From [Mycobacterium] crassicus (GTDB lineage Bacteria; Actinomycetota; Actinomycetes; Mycobacteriales; Mycobacteriaceae), in assembly GCF_020181615.1 (NCBI RefSeq), contig NZ_CP084029.1, forward strand, positions 1,289,043-1,353,042: 64,000 bases of DNA. The letters run 5' to 3'. The translations under genes were made by a program, and so were the position numbers. The notes below the pieces were generated by a model that worked only from the letters and a program-made list of their open reading frames with translations, searched no databases and was not told where the DNA came from. This document shows positions 16,427 to 25,656 of the stretch, piece after piece. How positions within the stretch are numbered: position 1 is the stretch's first letter; each line of letters starts with the position of its first letter.

Positions 16427-17274
16427 GACCCGGACACGAACTCGACGACGGCAGAACTGAACGCGTCGTTGTCGTCGCCCGCCGCGGTGTGCCCGGCATC
16501 GGACAATTCGACCAGCCGCGCGCCCGGCACTTTGGTCAGGAAGTCCGCGACGCCATCGGCGCTGACCACATCGGACAGCTTGCCGCGGATCAGCAGGATC
16601 GGGATCTGCAGGCCGATCGCGGCCGCCTCGAGCTTCTCGGTGCGCAGCGCCGGGTCATCGTCGGGCTTGGTCAACAACGCCGGATCCCAATGCCAGTACC
16701 ACCGGCCCTCGCGGAACCGAAGATTCTTCTTCAGGCCCTCGGGACTTCGGGGTTTGGGCCGGTGGGGCAGGTACGCGGCCACCGCGTCGGCGGCTTGCTC
16801 GAGGGAGTCGAAACCGTCGATGTGGCCGAACATGAAGTCGCGGATACGGGCGCTGCCGTCCTTCTCGTAGCGGGGTACCACGTCGACCAGCACCAGTTTG
16901 GTCACTCGCCGCGGCCCCGCCTGGTCGGCGACCAGAATCCCGGTCAGCCCGCCCATGCTCGCCCCGATCAACACCACCGGCCGGGCGATCGCGTCGATCA
17001 CCGCGAGCGCGTCGCCGGCCAGTGTCTCGATGGCGTAGTCGGCACCCGGTGCGCGATCGCTGTCACCGTGCCCGCGGGTATCGAGCGCGACGACGTGAAA
17101 ACCCTGATCGGCCAGGATCTGGCCGGTCTTGTGCCAGGAGAACCGATTCTGGCCGCCCCCGTGCAGCATCACGATCGTGGGACGCCCGTCGGCAGCGGAA
17201 TCCCGGTTCCATTCATCGGCGACCAGTCTGACTCCGTTGAGGCCGTCGAATTCAACGGTCTGGGCTGTGTTCAT
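16423..17274 (-). CDS. bpoB: Alpha/beta hydrolase (BpoB/non-heme peroxidase-like)
   Basis: 283 residues from ATG 17274 ([11 protein letters not shown]). Alpha/beta-hydrolase fold with [10 protein letters not shown] oxyanion loop, nucleophile Ser in GASMGG (near residue 103), acid in RGKLSDVV and catalytic His in [10 protein letters not shown]. The position matches M. tuberculosis Rv1123c (bpoB), named as a peroxidase but probably an esterase or hydrolase. It is translationally coupled to the cyclase. The promoter region faces the Mce-associated-type pair at 17353. Confidence 0.82.
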   Translation of the reverse strand: MNTAQTVEFDGLNGVRLVADEWNRDSAADGRPTIVMLHGGGQNRFSWHKTGQILADQGFHVVALDTRGHGDSDRAPGADYAIETLAGDALAVIDAIARPVVLIGASMGGLTGILVADQAGPRRVTKLVLVDVVPRYEKDGSARIRDFMFGHIDGFDSLEQAADAVAAYLPHRPKPRSPEGLKKNLRFREGRWYWHWDPALLTKPDDDPALRTEKLEAAAIGLQIPILLIRGKLSDVVSADGVADFLTKVPGARLVELSDAGHTAAGDDNDAFSSAVVEFVSGS

Positions 17275-17352
17275 CACCAGATGGTAGATAGTTTGGACTA
17301 CAAGGCGGACGGAAACGGTGGCGGCTTCGAGCAGCGGCGAAAAGGAGCGCAG

Positions 17353-17856
17353 GTGGCAGAGGACGCGGGTGGCGTGAGCGCTCCGCGGGGCGCGCTGATC
17401 GCCGAACTGGTCGCGGTACTGGTGTCGACGGTCGTGGTCGGCTGGCTGGGGTTTCACGCCGAGGCGGCCCACGGAGCCGTCGACCAGCGGGAGATGTTCG
17501 TGCAGGCGGCCCGTCAGACCGCGATCGACCTCACCACGGTCGACTACCAGGATGCCCAGGGCGACGTGCAGCGCGTGCTCGATTCGGCGACCGGCGATTT
17601 CTACAGGCGGTTCGCCGAACAGGCCCCCCTGCTGATCGAGACCGTCACCCGAGAGCGCTCGCAGGCGGTCGGCTCGGTGAGCGAGGCGGGTCTGGAATGG
17701 CAGGCCGGCGATGAGGCCCAGGTGCTGGTGGCCGTCAGTGTCGCTTCCGCCGCGCTGGGGGGGCTGGACCTGCATCCCCATGAGCTGCGGATGCGGATGA
17801 CGCTGCAGCGGGTGGGCGAGCAGGCCAAGGTCTCCGAAGTCGAGTACGTGCTATGA
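17353..17856 (+). CDS. Mce-associated-type membrane protein 1
   Basis: 167 residues from GTG 17353, preceded by AAGGAGCGCAG; an ATG at 17281 would add 24 residues with a poorer ribosome site. One N-terminal transmembrane helix (LIAELVAVLVSTVVVGWLGFHA) is followed by the fold seen in Mce-associated (Mas/OmamA, Rv1362c-Rv1363c) proteins: an AARQTAIDLTTVDYQDAQGDVQRVLDSATGDFYRRFAEQ helix block, then a beta-rich SNTF2-like part ending VSEVEYVL. Such proteins stabilise Mce transporters in the periplasm. It overlaps the next gene by 4 bases. No mce operon is adjacent; the nearest lies 24 kb away. Confidence 0.75.
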   Translation: MAEDAGGVSAPRGALIAELVAVLVSTVVVGWLGFHAEAAHGAVDQREMFVQAARQTAIDLTTVDYQDAQGDVQRVLDSATGDFYRRFAEQAPLLIETVTRERSQAVGSVSEAGLEWQAGDEAQVLVAVSVASAALGGLDLHPHELRMRMTLQRVGEQAKVSEVEYVL

Positions 17857-18326
17857 ACCGCCTGGTCTACGGGGTGTTGCCGGGCCTGATCCTGGCGCTG
17901 GCGGTGGCGGCCGGGTTGTTGAAGTGGCACGACGGGTCGGTGCGCGCCGAGGAGCTGGTACGTGCCGAAACCGTCAGCGTGGCAACCGAATCAACGATCG
18001 CGATACTGTCGTTCACTTCCGACACCATCGAAGAGGACTTCGCCGAGGCCCAGCAGTTGATGACCGAGGGCTTCCGGGACGGGTTCGCGGCGCGGGCACG
18101 CGAGCAGATCGTTCCGGACGTCAAGGCGCGCAAGATAACCGCAGTCGCTGAGGTGCCCGGAGCGGCATCGGTGTGGGCCACGGCCAAACGCGCGGCGGTG
18201 CTGGTCTTCGTGGATCGCACCGTCACCGTCGGCGACTCCGAGCCCGTTGAGGCAGACTCCAGCTACCGGGTGACACTGGACAATGTCGACGGCCGGTGGT
18301 TGGTCGCAGACTTCGAGCCGGTCTGA
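17853..18326 (+). CDS. Mce-associated-type membrane protein 2
   Basis: 157 residues, partner of the preceding gene with the same plan: a transmembrane helix at residues 5-22 (YGVLPGLILALAVAAGLL), then VATESTIAILSFTSDTIEEDFAEAQQLMTEGFRDGFAARAREQI and a beta-rich C-terminus ending VDGRWLVADFEPV. The TSDTIEEDFAEA stretch corresponds to the TVDYQDAQGDV segment of the first protein. ATG overlaps the first gene's TGA. ephC follows after 10 bases, so all three may share a transcript. Confidence 0.75.
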   Translation: MNRLVYGVLPGLILALAVAAGLLKWHDGSVRAEELVRAETVSVATESTIAILSFTSDTIEEDFAEAQQLMTEGFRDGFAARAREQIVPDVKARKITAVAEVPGAASVWATAKRAAVLVFVDRTVTVGDSEPVEADSSYRVTLDNVDGRWLVADFEPV

Positions 18327-18336
18327 GGAGCTGACG

Positions 18337-19227
18337 ATGAGCGAAGCGCGCTGGATCGACGTGGCGGCGCCCGAGGTGACGCTCAAGGCATTGAGTTGGG
18401 GAAAACCGGGAAACCCGATGGCGTTGTGCCTGCACGGTTTTCCCGACACCGCCTACGGGTGGCGCCGGGTGGCGCCCAAGTTGGTCGCGGCCGGCTGGCA
18501 CGTAGTGGCACCGTTCATGCGGGGATACGCCCCCTCGTCGATCCCGGCCGACGGGAGCTACCACATCGGCGCGCTGATGGACGACGCGTTGCGGGTACAT
18601 GAAACCGTGGGCGGCACCGGTCGTGATGTGGTGATCGGTCACGACTGGGGTGCGATGGCGGCCACCGGATTGGCCGCGCTGCCGGACAGTCCGTTCACCA
18701 AGGCGGTGATCATGTCGGTGCCGCCGCCGGCGGCGCTCCGCTCGGTCGGGGCAGCAGACCGGGTCACCATGACCGGCTACCTGCCGGCGCAGATGTTGCG
18801 CAGCTGGTACATCGGCTATTTCCAACTGCCATGGCTGCCGGACCGGTCCGCGTCCTGGGTGCTGCCGCGGTTGTGGCGGCGGTGGTCGCCGGGATACGAC
18901 GCCGAGGAGGATCTGCGACACGTCGACGCCGCCATCGGGACACCGGAGGGTTGGCGGGCGGCACTCGGGCCCTACCGGGCCCTGCGCAGTCTCCGGGTCC
19001 CGGCCCGCTACGCCGATCTGCACCGGTACTGGCTGCAACTGCCGCAGCTGCCGAGCCTGTACCTGCATGGCCGCAACGACGGCTGTATGTCGGCGTCGTT
19101 CACCCGGTGGGTGGATCCGGCGCTGCCGGACGGCAGCGAGGTGGCGGTCGTCGAAAACGCCGGGCACTTCCTGCAACTCGAGCAGCCCGACGAAGTGGCC
19201 GATCGGGTGCTGCAATTCCTCAAGTGA
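18337..19227 (+). CDS. ephC: Epoxide hydrolase-type alpha/beta hydrolase (EphC-like)
   Basis: 296 residues from ATG 18337 with GAGGAG upstream. Alpha/beta hydrolase of the epoxide-hydrolase branch: HGFPDTAYGWR oxyanion motif, nucleophile Asp in VIGHDWGAM, acid in LHGRNDGCM and catalytic His in NAGHFLQLEQP. The Asp nucleophile distinguishes it from esterases. Members convert epoxides to diols. The position is that of M. tuberculosis ephC (Rv1124), between bpoB and the Rv1125 homologue. Lid tyrosines were not assigned. Confidence 0.87.
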   Translation: MSEARWIDVAAPEVTLKALSWGKPGNPMALCLHGFPDTAYGWRRVAPKLVAAGWHVVAPFMRGYAPSSIPADGSYHIGALMDDALRVHETVGGTGRDVVIGHDWGAMAATGLAALPDSPFTKAVIMSVPPPAALRSVGAADRVTMTGYLPAQMLRSWYIGYFQLPWLPDRSASWVLPRLWRRWSPGYDAEEDLRHVDAAIGTPEGWRAALGPYRALRSLRVPARYADLHRYWLQLPQLPSLYLHGRNDGCMSASFTRWVDPALPDGSEVAVVENAGHFLQLEQPDEVADRVLQFLK

Positions 19228-19250
19228 GCCGGGCAGTGCGGGGACAGCCG

Positions 19251-20474
19251 ATGACCGCGATCGACGCACAGTTCTACTGGATGTCGGCGAAGATCCCCAG
19301 CGACGAGTTCCTGTTGTACGCCTTCGCCGGAGTGCCGGCCGATTTCGACCGGGCGGTCGGTGAGGTGCTCGATCGCGCCCGGGCGAGTTCGGACCTGACC
19401 CTGCGGGTTGAGGACAGCGGCAAACTGCGTTACCCGCGGTGGGTGCCGGCCGTCGATCACATCGGCGTCACCGCACACCGGGCTCCCGGCGACAGCTGGG
19501 CCGGTTGCCTGGAGGCGGTCGTGCGCCTGACCGACGACCAACTCGACGTCCGGGTCGCGCCGTGGCGGTTGCACCTGTTCGCCGAGGTGAACGGCATCCC
19601 CGGCCACCGCGGTCCCGGCACGGTGGCGGTGTTGCAGGTCGCTCATGCCTTCGCCGACGGCAGCCGGGCTTCCGCGCTGGCCGCATGGCTGTTCGGCCGC
19701 GAAGAGCCGGTCGCCGCGGTGGACCGGACTGGCCGGAGCCTCCTGCCCTGGCGCGCCGTCGTCGCAGCACGAGCCCACCGAAAGCGGGTCGACGACACCC
19801 GGTCCGGGCAGCTGCCTCCACCGGTCGGCGACCGGCCACCGCTGGTCACCAACAATCGACCGGCCGGCGCGCGTGCGGTGCGCACCCTGGTGCGCCGGCG
19901 GGCCGACCTGGGCGGGTCCACCGTCACCGTGGCGGTGCTGTCGGCGGTGTCCGCGGCACTGGCGGAGTACCTCGACGAGCCGTGCGATTCGCTGGGCGCC
20001 GAGGTGCCGATGGCCAAAGCCGGTGTTCGTCAAGCGAATAACCATTTCGGAAACATTCCGGTGGGGCTCTACCCGCAATGCGATCGGCCGGCCCGCATCG
20101 AGCGGATCGCCGCCGAACTCGCCGGCGGCCGGGCGCGTGCCCGCCATCCCGCTTCAGTGGCATCCGACCGGGCGTTCGCGGCGACACCGGCGGCGTTGCT
20201 GCGTTGGGGCGTCGACAAGTTCGACCCGCAGGTCCGGCCGGTCCGGGTTTCCGGCAACACGGTGGTGTCCAGCGTGCACCGTGGCCCGGCCGACCTGCGT
20301 TTCGGCACGTCACCGGTGTTGCTGACCGCCGGGTTCCCGGCGCTGTCCCCGGCCATGGGCCTCACCCACGGCGTGCACGGCATCGGGGACACCGTGGTAG
20401 TCAGCGTGCACGCGGCTGAATCGGCGATCAGTGAAATCGATGTCTACCTGCGTCTGCTGGACGCGGCATTGTAG
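19251..20474 (+). CDS. Wax ester synthase/DGAT-family protein (Rv1125-like)
   Basis: 407 residues from ATG 19251; an in-frame GTG at 19224 overlaps the ephC stop and would add nine residues. It follows the WS/DGAT layout: MTAIDAQFYWMSAK start, the active-site region as AHAFADG near residue 130, and a C-terminal domain with NNHFGNIPVGLY, FGTSPVLLTAGFPALSPAMGLTHGVHG and SVHAAESAISEID. The HHxxxDG motif is reduced to AHxxxDG: the first His is Ala while the catalytic second His, Asp and Gly remain. Activity as a diacylglycerol or wax-ester acyltransferase is therefore possible but unproven. Confidence 0.75.
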   Translation: MTAIDAQFYWMSAKIPSDEFLLYAFAGVPADFDRAVGEVLDRARASSDLTLRVEDSGKLRYPRWVPAVDHIGVTAHRAPGDSWAGCLEAVVRLTDDQLDVRVAPWRLHLFAEVNGIPGHRGPGTVAVLQVAHAFADGSRASALAAWLFGREEPVAAVDRTGRSLLPWRAVVAARAHRKRVDDTRSGQLPPPVGDRPPLVTNNRPAGARAVRTLVRRRADLGGSTVTVAVLSAVSAALAEYLDEPCDSLGAEVPMAKAGVRQANNHFGNIPVGLYPQCDRPARIERIAAELAGGRARARHPASVASDRAFAATPAALLRWGVDKFDPQVRPVRVSGNTVVSSVHRGPADLRFGTSPVLLTAGFPALSPAMGLTHGVHGIGDTVVVSVHAAESAISEIDVYLRLLDAAL

Positions 20475-20484
20475 GTTGGGCCAC

Positions 20485-21015
20485 ATGGCTACTGCTACTG
20501 ATGTCGCATTGCTGATCCTGCGCCTGGTCCTGGGCCTGACCTTGGCGGCGCACGGTTTCAACAAGTTCTTCGGCGGGGGCCGCATCCCCGGCACCGCGCG
20601 GTGGTTCGAAAGCATCGGGATGAAGTACGGCAAGTTCCAGGCGGTGACGGCAGCAACAGCTGAAATCGCTGCCGGACTGGGACTGGCCGTCGGGCTGTTC
20701 ACCCCGATCGCCGCTGCCGGGTTCGTGGCGCTGATGGCGGTCGCGGTGTGGACCGTGCACCGGCCGAACGGCTTCTTCGTGCTGACCAACGGCTGGGAGT
20801 ACAACCTGGTGCTGGCCACCGGTGCCGTCGCGGTGGCGATGACCGGACCGGGCTACCTCAGCGCGGATCACCAGATCTTCTGCCACTGCTGGCAGAACGG
20901 GTGGGCGGGCCTGTGGATCTCGGTCGGCCTCGGGCTGGCCGGTGCGGTCGGCCAGTTGCTGCTCTTCTACCGCCCGCCGGCCAAGTCTGAGCAGGCCGCC
21001 GAGACCGGCGAATAG
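20485..21015 (+). CDS. DoxX-family membrane protein
   Basis: 176 residues from ATG 20485. Four transmembrane helices in the DoxX arrangement: ALLILRLVLGLTLAAHGFNKFFG, the FQAVTAATAEIAAGLGLAVGLFTPI pair, EYNLVLATGAVAVAMTGPG, and GLWISVGLGLAGAVGQLLLFY. The AHGFNKFFGG start and NGWEYNLVL block are family hallmarks. Some mycobacterial DoxX proteins work with superoxide dismutase and a thiosulfate sulfurtransferase in redox defence, but no such partner is adjacent. Starts 10 bases after the preceding gene. Confidence 0.86.
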   Translation: MATATDVALLILRLVLGLTLAAHGFNKFFGGGRIPGTARWFESIGMKYGKFQAVTAATAEIAAGLGLAVGLFTPIAAAGFVALMAVAVWTVHRPNGFFVLTNGWEYNLVLATGAVAVAMTGPGYLSADHQIFCHCWQNGWAGLWISVGLGLAGAVGQLLLFYRPPAKSEQAAETGE

Positions 21016-21041
21016 GGCAGTCCGCTTCCCGGGTGTGAAAT

Positions 21042-22547
21042 GTGCGGGTACACAACGTCAGAGCACACCGCAGCGCCGAGAACTTTCCCCGCTCGGAGCA
21101 TCTCGCCTGGAAGCTTGCGGAGGTCGCTGCCGACCCGGTAGTCGTTCCTGATGCCACCGCCGACATGGTGGTCAACCGCATTATCGACAACGCCGGTGTC
21201 AGCGCTGCGTCCGTACTGCGCAGGCCGGTGACGGTCGCCCGCCGCCAGGCACTGGCCCACCCGGCCAATCCGGGCGCGCACGTGTTCGGTCTGCCGGGCA
21301 GCTTCTCGGCGGAATGGGCGGCCTGGGCCAACGGTGTCGCGGTGCGCGAACTGGACTTTCACGACACGTTCCTGGCCGCCGACTACTCCCACCCCGGAGA
21401 CAACATCCCACCGCTGGTCGCCGTCGCCCAGCAACTCGGTGTCTCCGGCGCCGACCTCATCCGCGGCCTGGCCACGGCCTACGAGGTGCAGATCGATCTG
21501 GTCAAGGGAATCTGTCTGCACGAGCACAAGATCGACCACGTGGCGCACCTGGGTCCGTCGGTGGCAGCCGGGATCGGCACCATGCTGCGGTTGGACCCGG
21601 AGGTGATCTACTCCGCGATCGGCCAGGCGCTGCACCTGACGACAGCCACCCGGCAGTCCCGCAAGGGCTTCATCTCGAGCTGGAAGGCCTACGCACCCGC
21701 GCTGGCCGGCAAGGTGGGTATCGAAGCGGTCGACCGGGCGATGCGCGGCGAGGGCTCACCCGCGCCGATCTGGGAGGGCGAGGACGGAGTCATCGCCTGG
21801 CTGCTGTCCGGGCCCGACCACACCTACCAGGTACCGCTACCCGGCCCGGGCGAGGCCAAACGCGCCATCCTCGACAGCTACACCAAGGAGTACTCCGCCG
21901 AATACCAGAGCCAGGCACTGATCGATCTGGCCCGTCGACTGCGGAAGCGCATCGGTGATCTGGAGCAGGTCGCGACGATCGTGCTGCATACCAGCCACCA
22001 CACCCACCACGTGATCGGCACCGGATCGGGCGACCCCCAGAAGTTCGACCCGGACGCCTCCCGGGAGACCCTGGACCACTCGGCGATGTACATCTTCGCC
22101 GTCGCCCTGCAGGACGGCAGCTGGCACCACGAACGCTCCTACGCACCCGAGCGTGCGCATCGTCCCGAAACGATCGCGTTGTGGCACAAGATCTCCACGG
22201 TCGAGGACCCGCAGTGGACGCGGCGCTACCACTCGACCGATCCGGCCGAGAAGGCGTTCGGGGCGCGCGCGGAGGTCACGCTGGCCGGTGGTGAGGTGAT
22301 CGTCGACGAGTTGGCGATCGCCGACGCGCACCCGCTGGGGGCGCGGCCCTTCGCCCGCCCGCAGTACGTCGCCAAATTCACCGAGTTGGCCGACGGCGTG
22401 GTCGAAACCGCTGAGCAGCAACGGTTCCTATCCGCGGCAGAGGGTTTGGCCGGCATCGAGGGCGGCCGGCTCGGGGCGTTGAACATCGTCGTCGATCCGC
22501 GGGTGCTGGATGAGGCACCCGACACACCCGACGGGATCTTCCGGTGA
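21042..22547 (+). CDS. prpD: 2-methylcitrate dehydratase (MmgE/PrpD family)
   Basis: 501 residues, full length for PrpD. GTG start gives [20 protein letters not shown], the start of the mycobacterial enzyme (Rv1130) as I remember it. Conserved blocks are [86 protein letters not shown] and [21 protein letters not shown]. It dehydrates 2-methylcitrate in propionyl-CoA detoxification, important on cholesterol and odd-chain lipids. No prpC, prpB or prpR is adjacent, unlike the usual clusters. An acyl-CoA dehydrogenase follows after 81 bases. Confidence 0.9.
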   Translation: MRVHNVRAHRSAENFPRSEHLAWKLAEVAADPVVVPDATADMVVNRIIDNAGVSAASVLRRPVTVARRQALAHPANPGAHVFGLPGSFSAEWAAWANGVAVRELDFHDTFLAADYSHPGDNIPPLVAVAQQLGVSGADLIRGLATAYEVQIDLVKGICLHEHKIDHVAHLGPSVAAGIGTMLRLDPEVIYSAIGQALHLTTATRQSRKGFISSWKAYAPALAGKVGIEAVDRAMRGEGSPAPIWEGEDGVIAWLLSGPDHTYQVPLPGPGEAKRAILDSYTKEYSAEYQSQALIDLARRLRKRIGDLEQVATIVLHTSHHTHHVIGTGSGDPQKFDPDASRETLDHSAMYIFAVALQDGSWHHERSYAPERAHRPETIALWHKISTVEDPQWTRRYHSTDPAEKAFGARAEVTLAGGEVIVDELAIADAHPLGARPFARPQYVAKFTELADGVVETAEQQRFLSAAEGLAGIEGGRLGALNIVVDPRVLDEAPDTPDGIFR

Positions 22548-22628
22548 GCGGCCTGCTCAGTGCCTATTCGGGGCGTTCGCAGCGCACACTCGACGTCGCT
22601 GAGTCCCGGCGCGGGTTACGATCCGGCC

Positions 22629-23789
22629 ATGTCGCAACTGTTCCCCGATTACCGTCCGCTCTGGGAGACCGACCAGCACCGCGAACTGCGCAAACACACC
22701 GCCGACTTCCTGCGCAAGGAGTCCACGCCCAACCAGGAGCGCTGGGTCGCCCAGCACGGCGTGGACCGCGAGTTCTGGAACAAGGCCGGCGACGCCGGGC
22801 TGCTGGGCCTGGACCTGCCCGAGGAATTCGGCGGCGCCGGCGGCGACTACGCCATGCACTCGGTGGTGCAGGAAGAACTGGTCTACGCCCACGACCAGTG
22901 CTTCGGTTTCTCGGTGCACTCGCCGATCGTCGCGCACTACCTGTATGCCTACGGCAACGACGAGCAGCGCAAACGCTGGCTGCCCAAGGTCATCAGCGGC
23001 GAGGCGGTACTGGCCATCGCGATGACCGAACCGGGAACCGGGTCCGATCTGCAGTCGGTGCGCACCACGGCGGTCCGCGACGGCGACCACTACGTCATCA
23101 ACGGGTCGAAGACGTTCATCTCCAACGGAACCCACTGCGATCTGTTGGTGATCGTGGCCAAGACCGACCCGTCCCAGGGGGCGGCCGGGGTGTCGCTGAT
23201 CGTCGCCGAGACCAACGGATTGGCCGGTTTCGAGCGTGGCAGGGTGCTGCAGAAGATCGGCCAGCACGGCCAGGACACCCGGGAACTGTTCTTCACCGAC
23301 ATGCGGGTGCCGGTCGCCAACCTGCTCGGTGAGAAGGAAGGCCTGGGGTTCTACCAGTTGATGGAGCAGCTGGCCCGGGAGCGGCTGATCATCGGGACCC
23401 TGTGCGCGGCACTGGCCGAGGCCGCCGTGCTGGAGGCCATCCGCTACTCCAAGGAACGCGAGGCGTTCGGCCGGCCCATCGGCAACTTTCAGCACACCAA
23501 ATTCGTGCTGGCCGAATGCAAGACGGAGACGCTTGCGATCAAGACCCTGGTCGACTACGCGATCAGCCAGTACGTCGACGGCAAGAACGACCCGATGACC
23601 GCGTCGATGGCCAAACTGTTCGCCGCCGAGAAATCCGACCAGGTCGTCGACAAGTGCCTACAGATCTTCGGCGGTTACGGCTACATGGCCGAATACCCGA
23701 TCGCCAACATGTACACCGGTTCGCGGGTGAACCGGATCTACGGCGGCACCAGCGAGATCATGAAGGAGATCATCAGCCGATCGCTGTGA
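22629..23789 (+). CDS. Acyl-CoA dehydrogenase with helix-G catalytic glutamate
   Basis: 386 residues from ATG 22629 (MSQLFPDYRPLWETD), full FadE fold. FAD/substrate blocks are IAMTEPGTGSDLQSV, YVINGSKTFISNG and YSKEREAFGRPIGNFQHTKF, plus LQIFGGYGYMAEYPIANMYTGSRVNRIYGGTSEIMKEII. The MCAD-type base in YEGT is Gly here (YGGT). The Glu of VLEAIRYSKEREAFG aligns instead with the LCAD/isovaleryl-type base, so the enzyme should be active with the base on helix G. Substrate probably long, branched or cyclic acyl-CoA; not determinable here. FadE number not assigned. Confidence 0.9.
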   Translation: MSQLFPDYRPLWETDQHRELRKHTADFLRKESTPNQERWVAQHGVDREFWNKAGDAGLLGLDLPEEFGGAGGDYAMHSVVQEELVYAHDQCFGFSVHSPIVAHYLYAYGNDEQRKRWLPKVISGEAVLAIAMTEPGTGSDLQSVRTTAVRDGDHYVINGSKTFISNGTHCDLLVIVAKTDPSQGAAGVSLIVAETNGLAGFERGRVLQKIGQHGQDTRELFFTDMRVPVANLLGEKEGLGFYQLMEQLARERLIIGTLCAALAEAAVLEAIRYSKEREAFGRPIGNFQHTKFVLAECKTETLAIKTLVDYAISQYVDGKNDPMTASMAKLFAAEKSDQVVDKCLQIFGGYGYMAEYPIANMYTGSRVNRIYGGTSEIMKEIISRSL

Positions 23790-23848
23790 GCTCCCGGCGT
23801 TCGAGCCGTCGCACCAGCGCCGGCCGGACCGGTTTCGCCGCGCAAATC

Positions 23849-23862
23849 TAGAACACGTTCTA
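23849..23862 (+). promoter_or_regulatory. Perfect KstR-type operator before the DUF3556 gene
   Basis: TAGAACACGTTCTA matches the KstR consensus TNNAACNNGTTNNA at every fixed position and sits in a CTAGAAC/GTTCTAG perfect 7-base palindrome with a two-base centre. It ends 11 bases before the ATG at 23874, where repressor would block initiation. KstR is the TetR-type repressor of cholesterol catabolism genes. Confidence 0.75.
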
Positions 23863-23873
23863 GTCTTGTGATC

Positions 23874-25598
23874 ATGGGCTTTCTCAAGCAGGTCACCCCG
23901 GAGATCGACTTCGCGGAATGGAGCAAAGGCACGCGGGCGGAGAAGATCGTCCCGATGGCCCGGCACTGGGCCGAGGTCGGCTTCGGCACGCCGGTACTGC
24001 TGCACCTGTTCTACGTCGTCAAGATCGGCCTGTACATCCTGGGCGCGTGGTTGATCGCGCTGAGTACCGCCGGTATCGACGGCTTCACCAACGTCGCACA
24101 CTGGTACGCCGAGCCGATCGTGTTCGAGAAGGTCGTGCTCTACACCATGTTGTTCGAGGTGGTCGGGCTGGGCTGCGGGTTCGGCCCGCTGAACAACCGG
24201 TTCTTCCCGCCGCTGGGGTCGATCCTGTACTGGTTGCGGCCCAACACTATTCGGCTGCCACCGTGGCCGGGTCGGATACCGCTGACCAAGGGCGATCGGC
24301 GCACGCCGTTCGACGCGCTGCTGTACGGGGCGTTGCTGGTGCTGTTGGTGGTCGCGCTGTTCTCCGACGGCACCGGGCCGGTCGCCGCGCTGGGGACGAC
24401 GGTCGGGGTGCTGCCGATCTGGCAGATCTGGGCGGTGCTGGGCGTGCTGGCGGTGCTGGGGTTGCGCGACAAGGTCATCTTCCTGGCCGCCCGCGGAGAG
24501 GTGTACGGCTCCTTCACCGTCGCCTTCCTGTTCGCCGGCTACGGAGTGGACATGATCGTGGCCGCCAAGCTGGTATGCCTGGTCATCTGGCTGGGCGCGG
24601 CGGTGTCCAAGCTCAACAAGCACTTTCCGTTCGTCATCTCCACGATGATGAGCAACAATCCGGTGTTCCGGCCACGATTCATCAAGCGCCGGTTCTTCGA
24701 ACACTTCCCGGACGATCTACGCCCGGGCTGGCCGTCGCGCTGGCTCGCGCACTTCAGCACGCTGGTCGAGGGAGCGGTGCCGCTGGTGCTGTTCTTCAGC
24801 CACGGTGGGTGGCCCACCGCGATCGCGGCGTTCATCATGCTGTGCTTCCACTTCGGCATCCTGTCGTCGATTCCGATGGGCGTGCCGCTGGAATGGAACG
24901 TCTTCATGATGTTCTCCGTGCTGGCGTTGTTCGTCGGCCATGCCGGGGTCGGGTTGGGTGATCTGACGACGCCGTTGCCGATCGCGCTGTTCGTGGTCGT
25001 CGCCGGCACCGTCGCGCTCGGAAACCTGTTCCCGCGCAAGGTGTCTTTCCTGCCGGGGATGCGCTACTACGCCGGTAACTGGGACACCACGCTGTGGTGC
25101 ATCAAGCCGTCCGCCGACGCCAAGATCGCCCGTAACATCGTGGCGATCGCCAGCATGCCCGCCGCACAGCTGGAGAAGTTCTACGGCAGCGCCGAAGCCG
25201 CGCAGATCCCGATGTACATGGGATATGCGTTCCGTGCCTTCAACACCCACGGCCGGGCGCTGTTCACCCTGGCGCACCGGGCAATGGCCGATCAGAACGA
25301 GGACGACTACGTCCTCACCGACGGCGAACGGATCACCAGCACGGCGATCGGCTGGAATTTCGGTGACGGCCACTTCAGCAACGAGCAGTTGATCGCCGCG
25401 CTACAGCAACGGTGCGGATTCGAGCCGGGGGAGGTGCGGGTGGTGATCCTGGACGCCCAGCCCATCCACCGTCAGACCCAGCGATACCGGCTGGTGGACG
25501 CCGCCACCGGGGAGTTTGAACGCGGCTACGTCAAAGTGGCGGACATGGTCGAACGCCAGCCCTGGGACGACGACGTGCCGGTACACGTCGAGATGTGA
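23874..25598 (+). CDS. DUF3556 multi-pass membrane protein
   Basis: 574 residues from ATG 23874 (MGFLKQVTPEIDFAEW); a GTG at 23868 would add two. Eight or more transmembrane helices fall between residues about 35 and 385, including LFYVVKIGLYILGAWLIAL, LLYGALLVLLVVALF, WAVLGVLAVLGL, AFLFAGYGVDMIVAAKLVCLVIWLG and ALFVVVAGTVALG. A soluble C-terminal domain of about 180 residues follows (GMRYYAGNWDTTLWC ... GEVRVVILDAQPIHRQTQRYRLVDAATGEFERGYVKVADM). The whole matches the actinobacterial DUF3556 family; function unknown. The KstR-type operator directly upstream suggests a steroid-linked membrane role. Confidence 0.85.
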   Translation: MGFLKQVTPEIDFAEWSKGTRAEKIVPMARHWAEVGFGTPVLLHLFYVVKIGLYILGAWLIALSTAGIDGFTNVAHWYAEPIVFEKVVLYTMLFEVVGLGCGFGPLNNRFFPPLGSILYWLRPNTIRLPPWPGRIPLTKGDRRTPFDALLYGALLVLLVVALFSDGTGPVAALGTTVGVLPIWQIWAVLGVLAVLGLRDKVIFLAARGEVYGSFTVAFLFAGYGVDMIVAAKLVCLVIWLGAAVSKLNKHFPFVISTMMSNNPVFRPRFIKRRFFEHFPDDLRPGWPSRWLAHFSTLVEGAVPLVLFFSHGGWPTAIAAFIMLCFHFGILSSIPMGVPLEWNVFMMFSVLALFVGHAGVGLGDLTTPLPIALFVVVAGTVALGNLFPRKVSFLPGMRYYAGNWDTTLWCIKPSADAKIARNIVAIASMPAAQLEKFYGSAEAAQIPMYMGYAFRAFNTHGRALFTLAHRAMADQNEDDYVLTDGERITSTAIGWNFGDGHFSNEQLIAALQQRCGFEPGEVRVVILDAQPIHRQTQRYRLVDAATGEFERGYVKVADMVERQPWDDDVPVHVEM

Positions 25599-25605
25599 CC
25601 CAGAT

Positions 25606-25622
25606 AACTGGTACAACCAGTT
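25606..25622 (+). promoter_or_regulatory. FadR-type palindromic operator
   Basis: AACTGGTACAACCAGTT is a perfect 7+7 palindrome around ACA and contains TGGTNNNACCA, the core recognised by FadR-branch GntR regulators. It lies 35 bases before the GntR-family gene at 25657 and just after the DUF3556 stop, so it is most likely an autoregulatory site. Another GACCAGT half follows at 25623. Confidence 0.65.
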
Positions 25623-25656
25623 GACCAGTGGTGTCCGGTGCTCGACCATATAGCCC

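Noticed and set aside
17281..17352. Earlier ATG start for the first Mce-associated-type protein
   Set aside because: The GTG at 17353 has a much better ribosome site (AAGGAG) and the extra residues are low-complexity.
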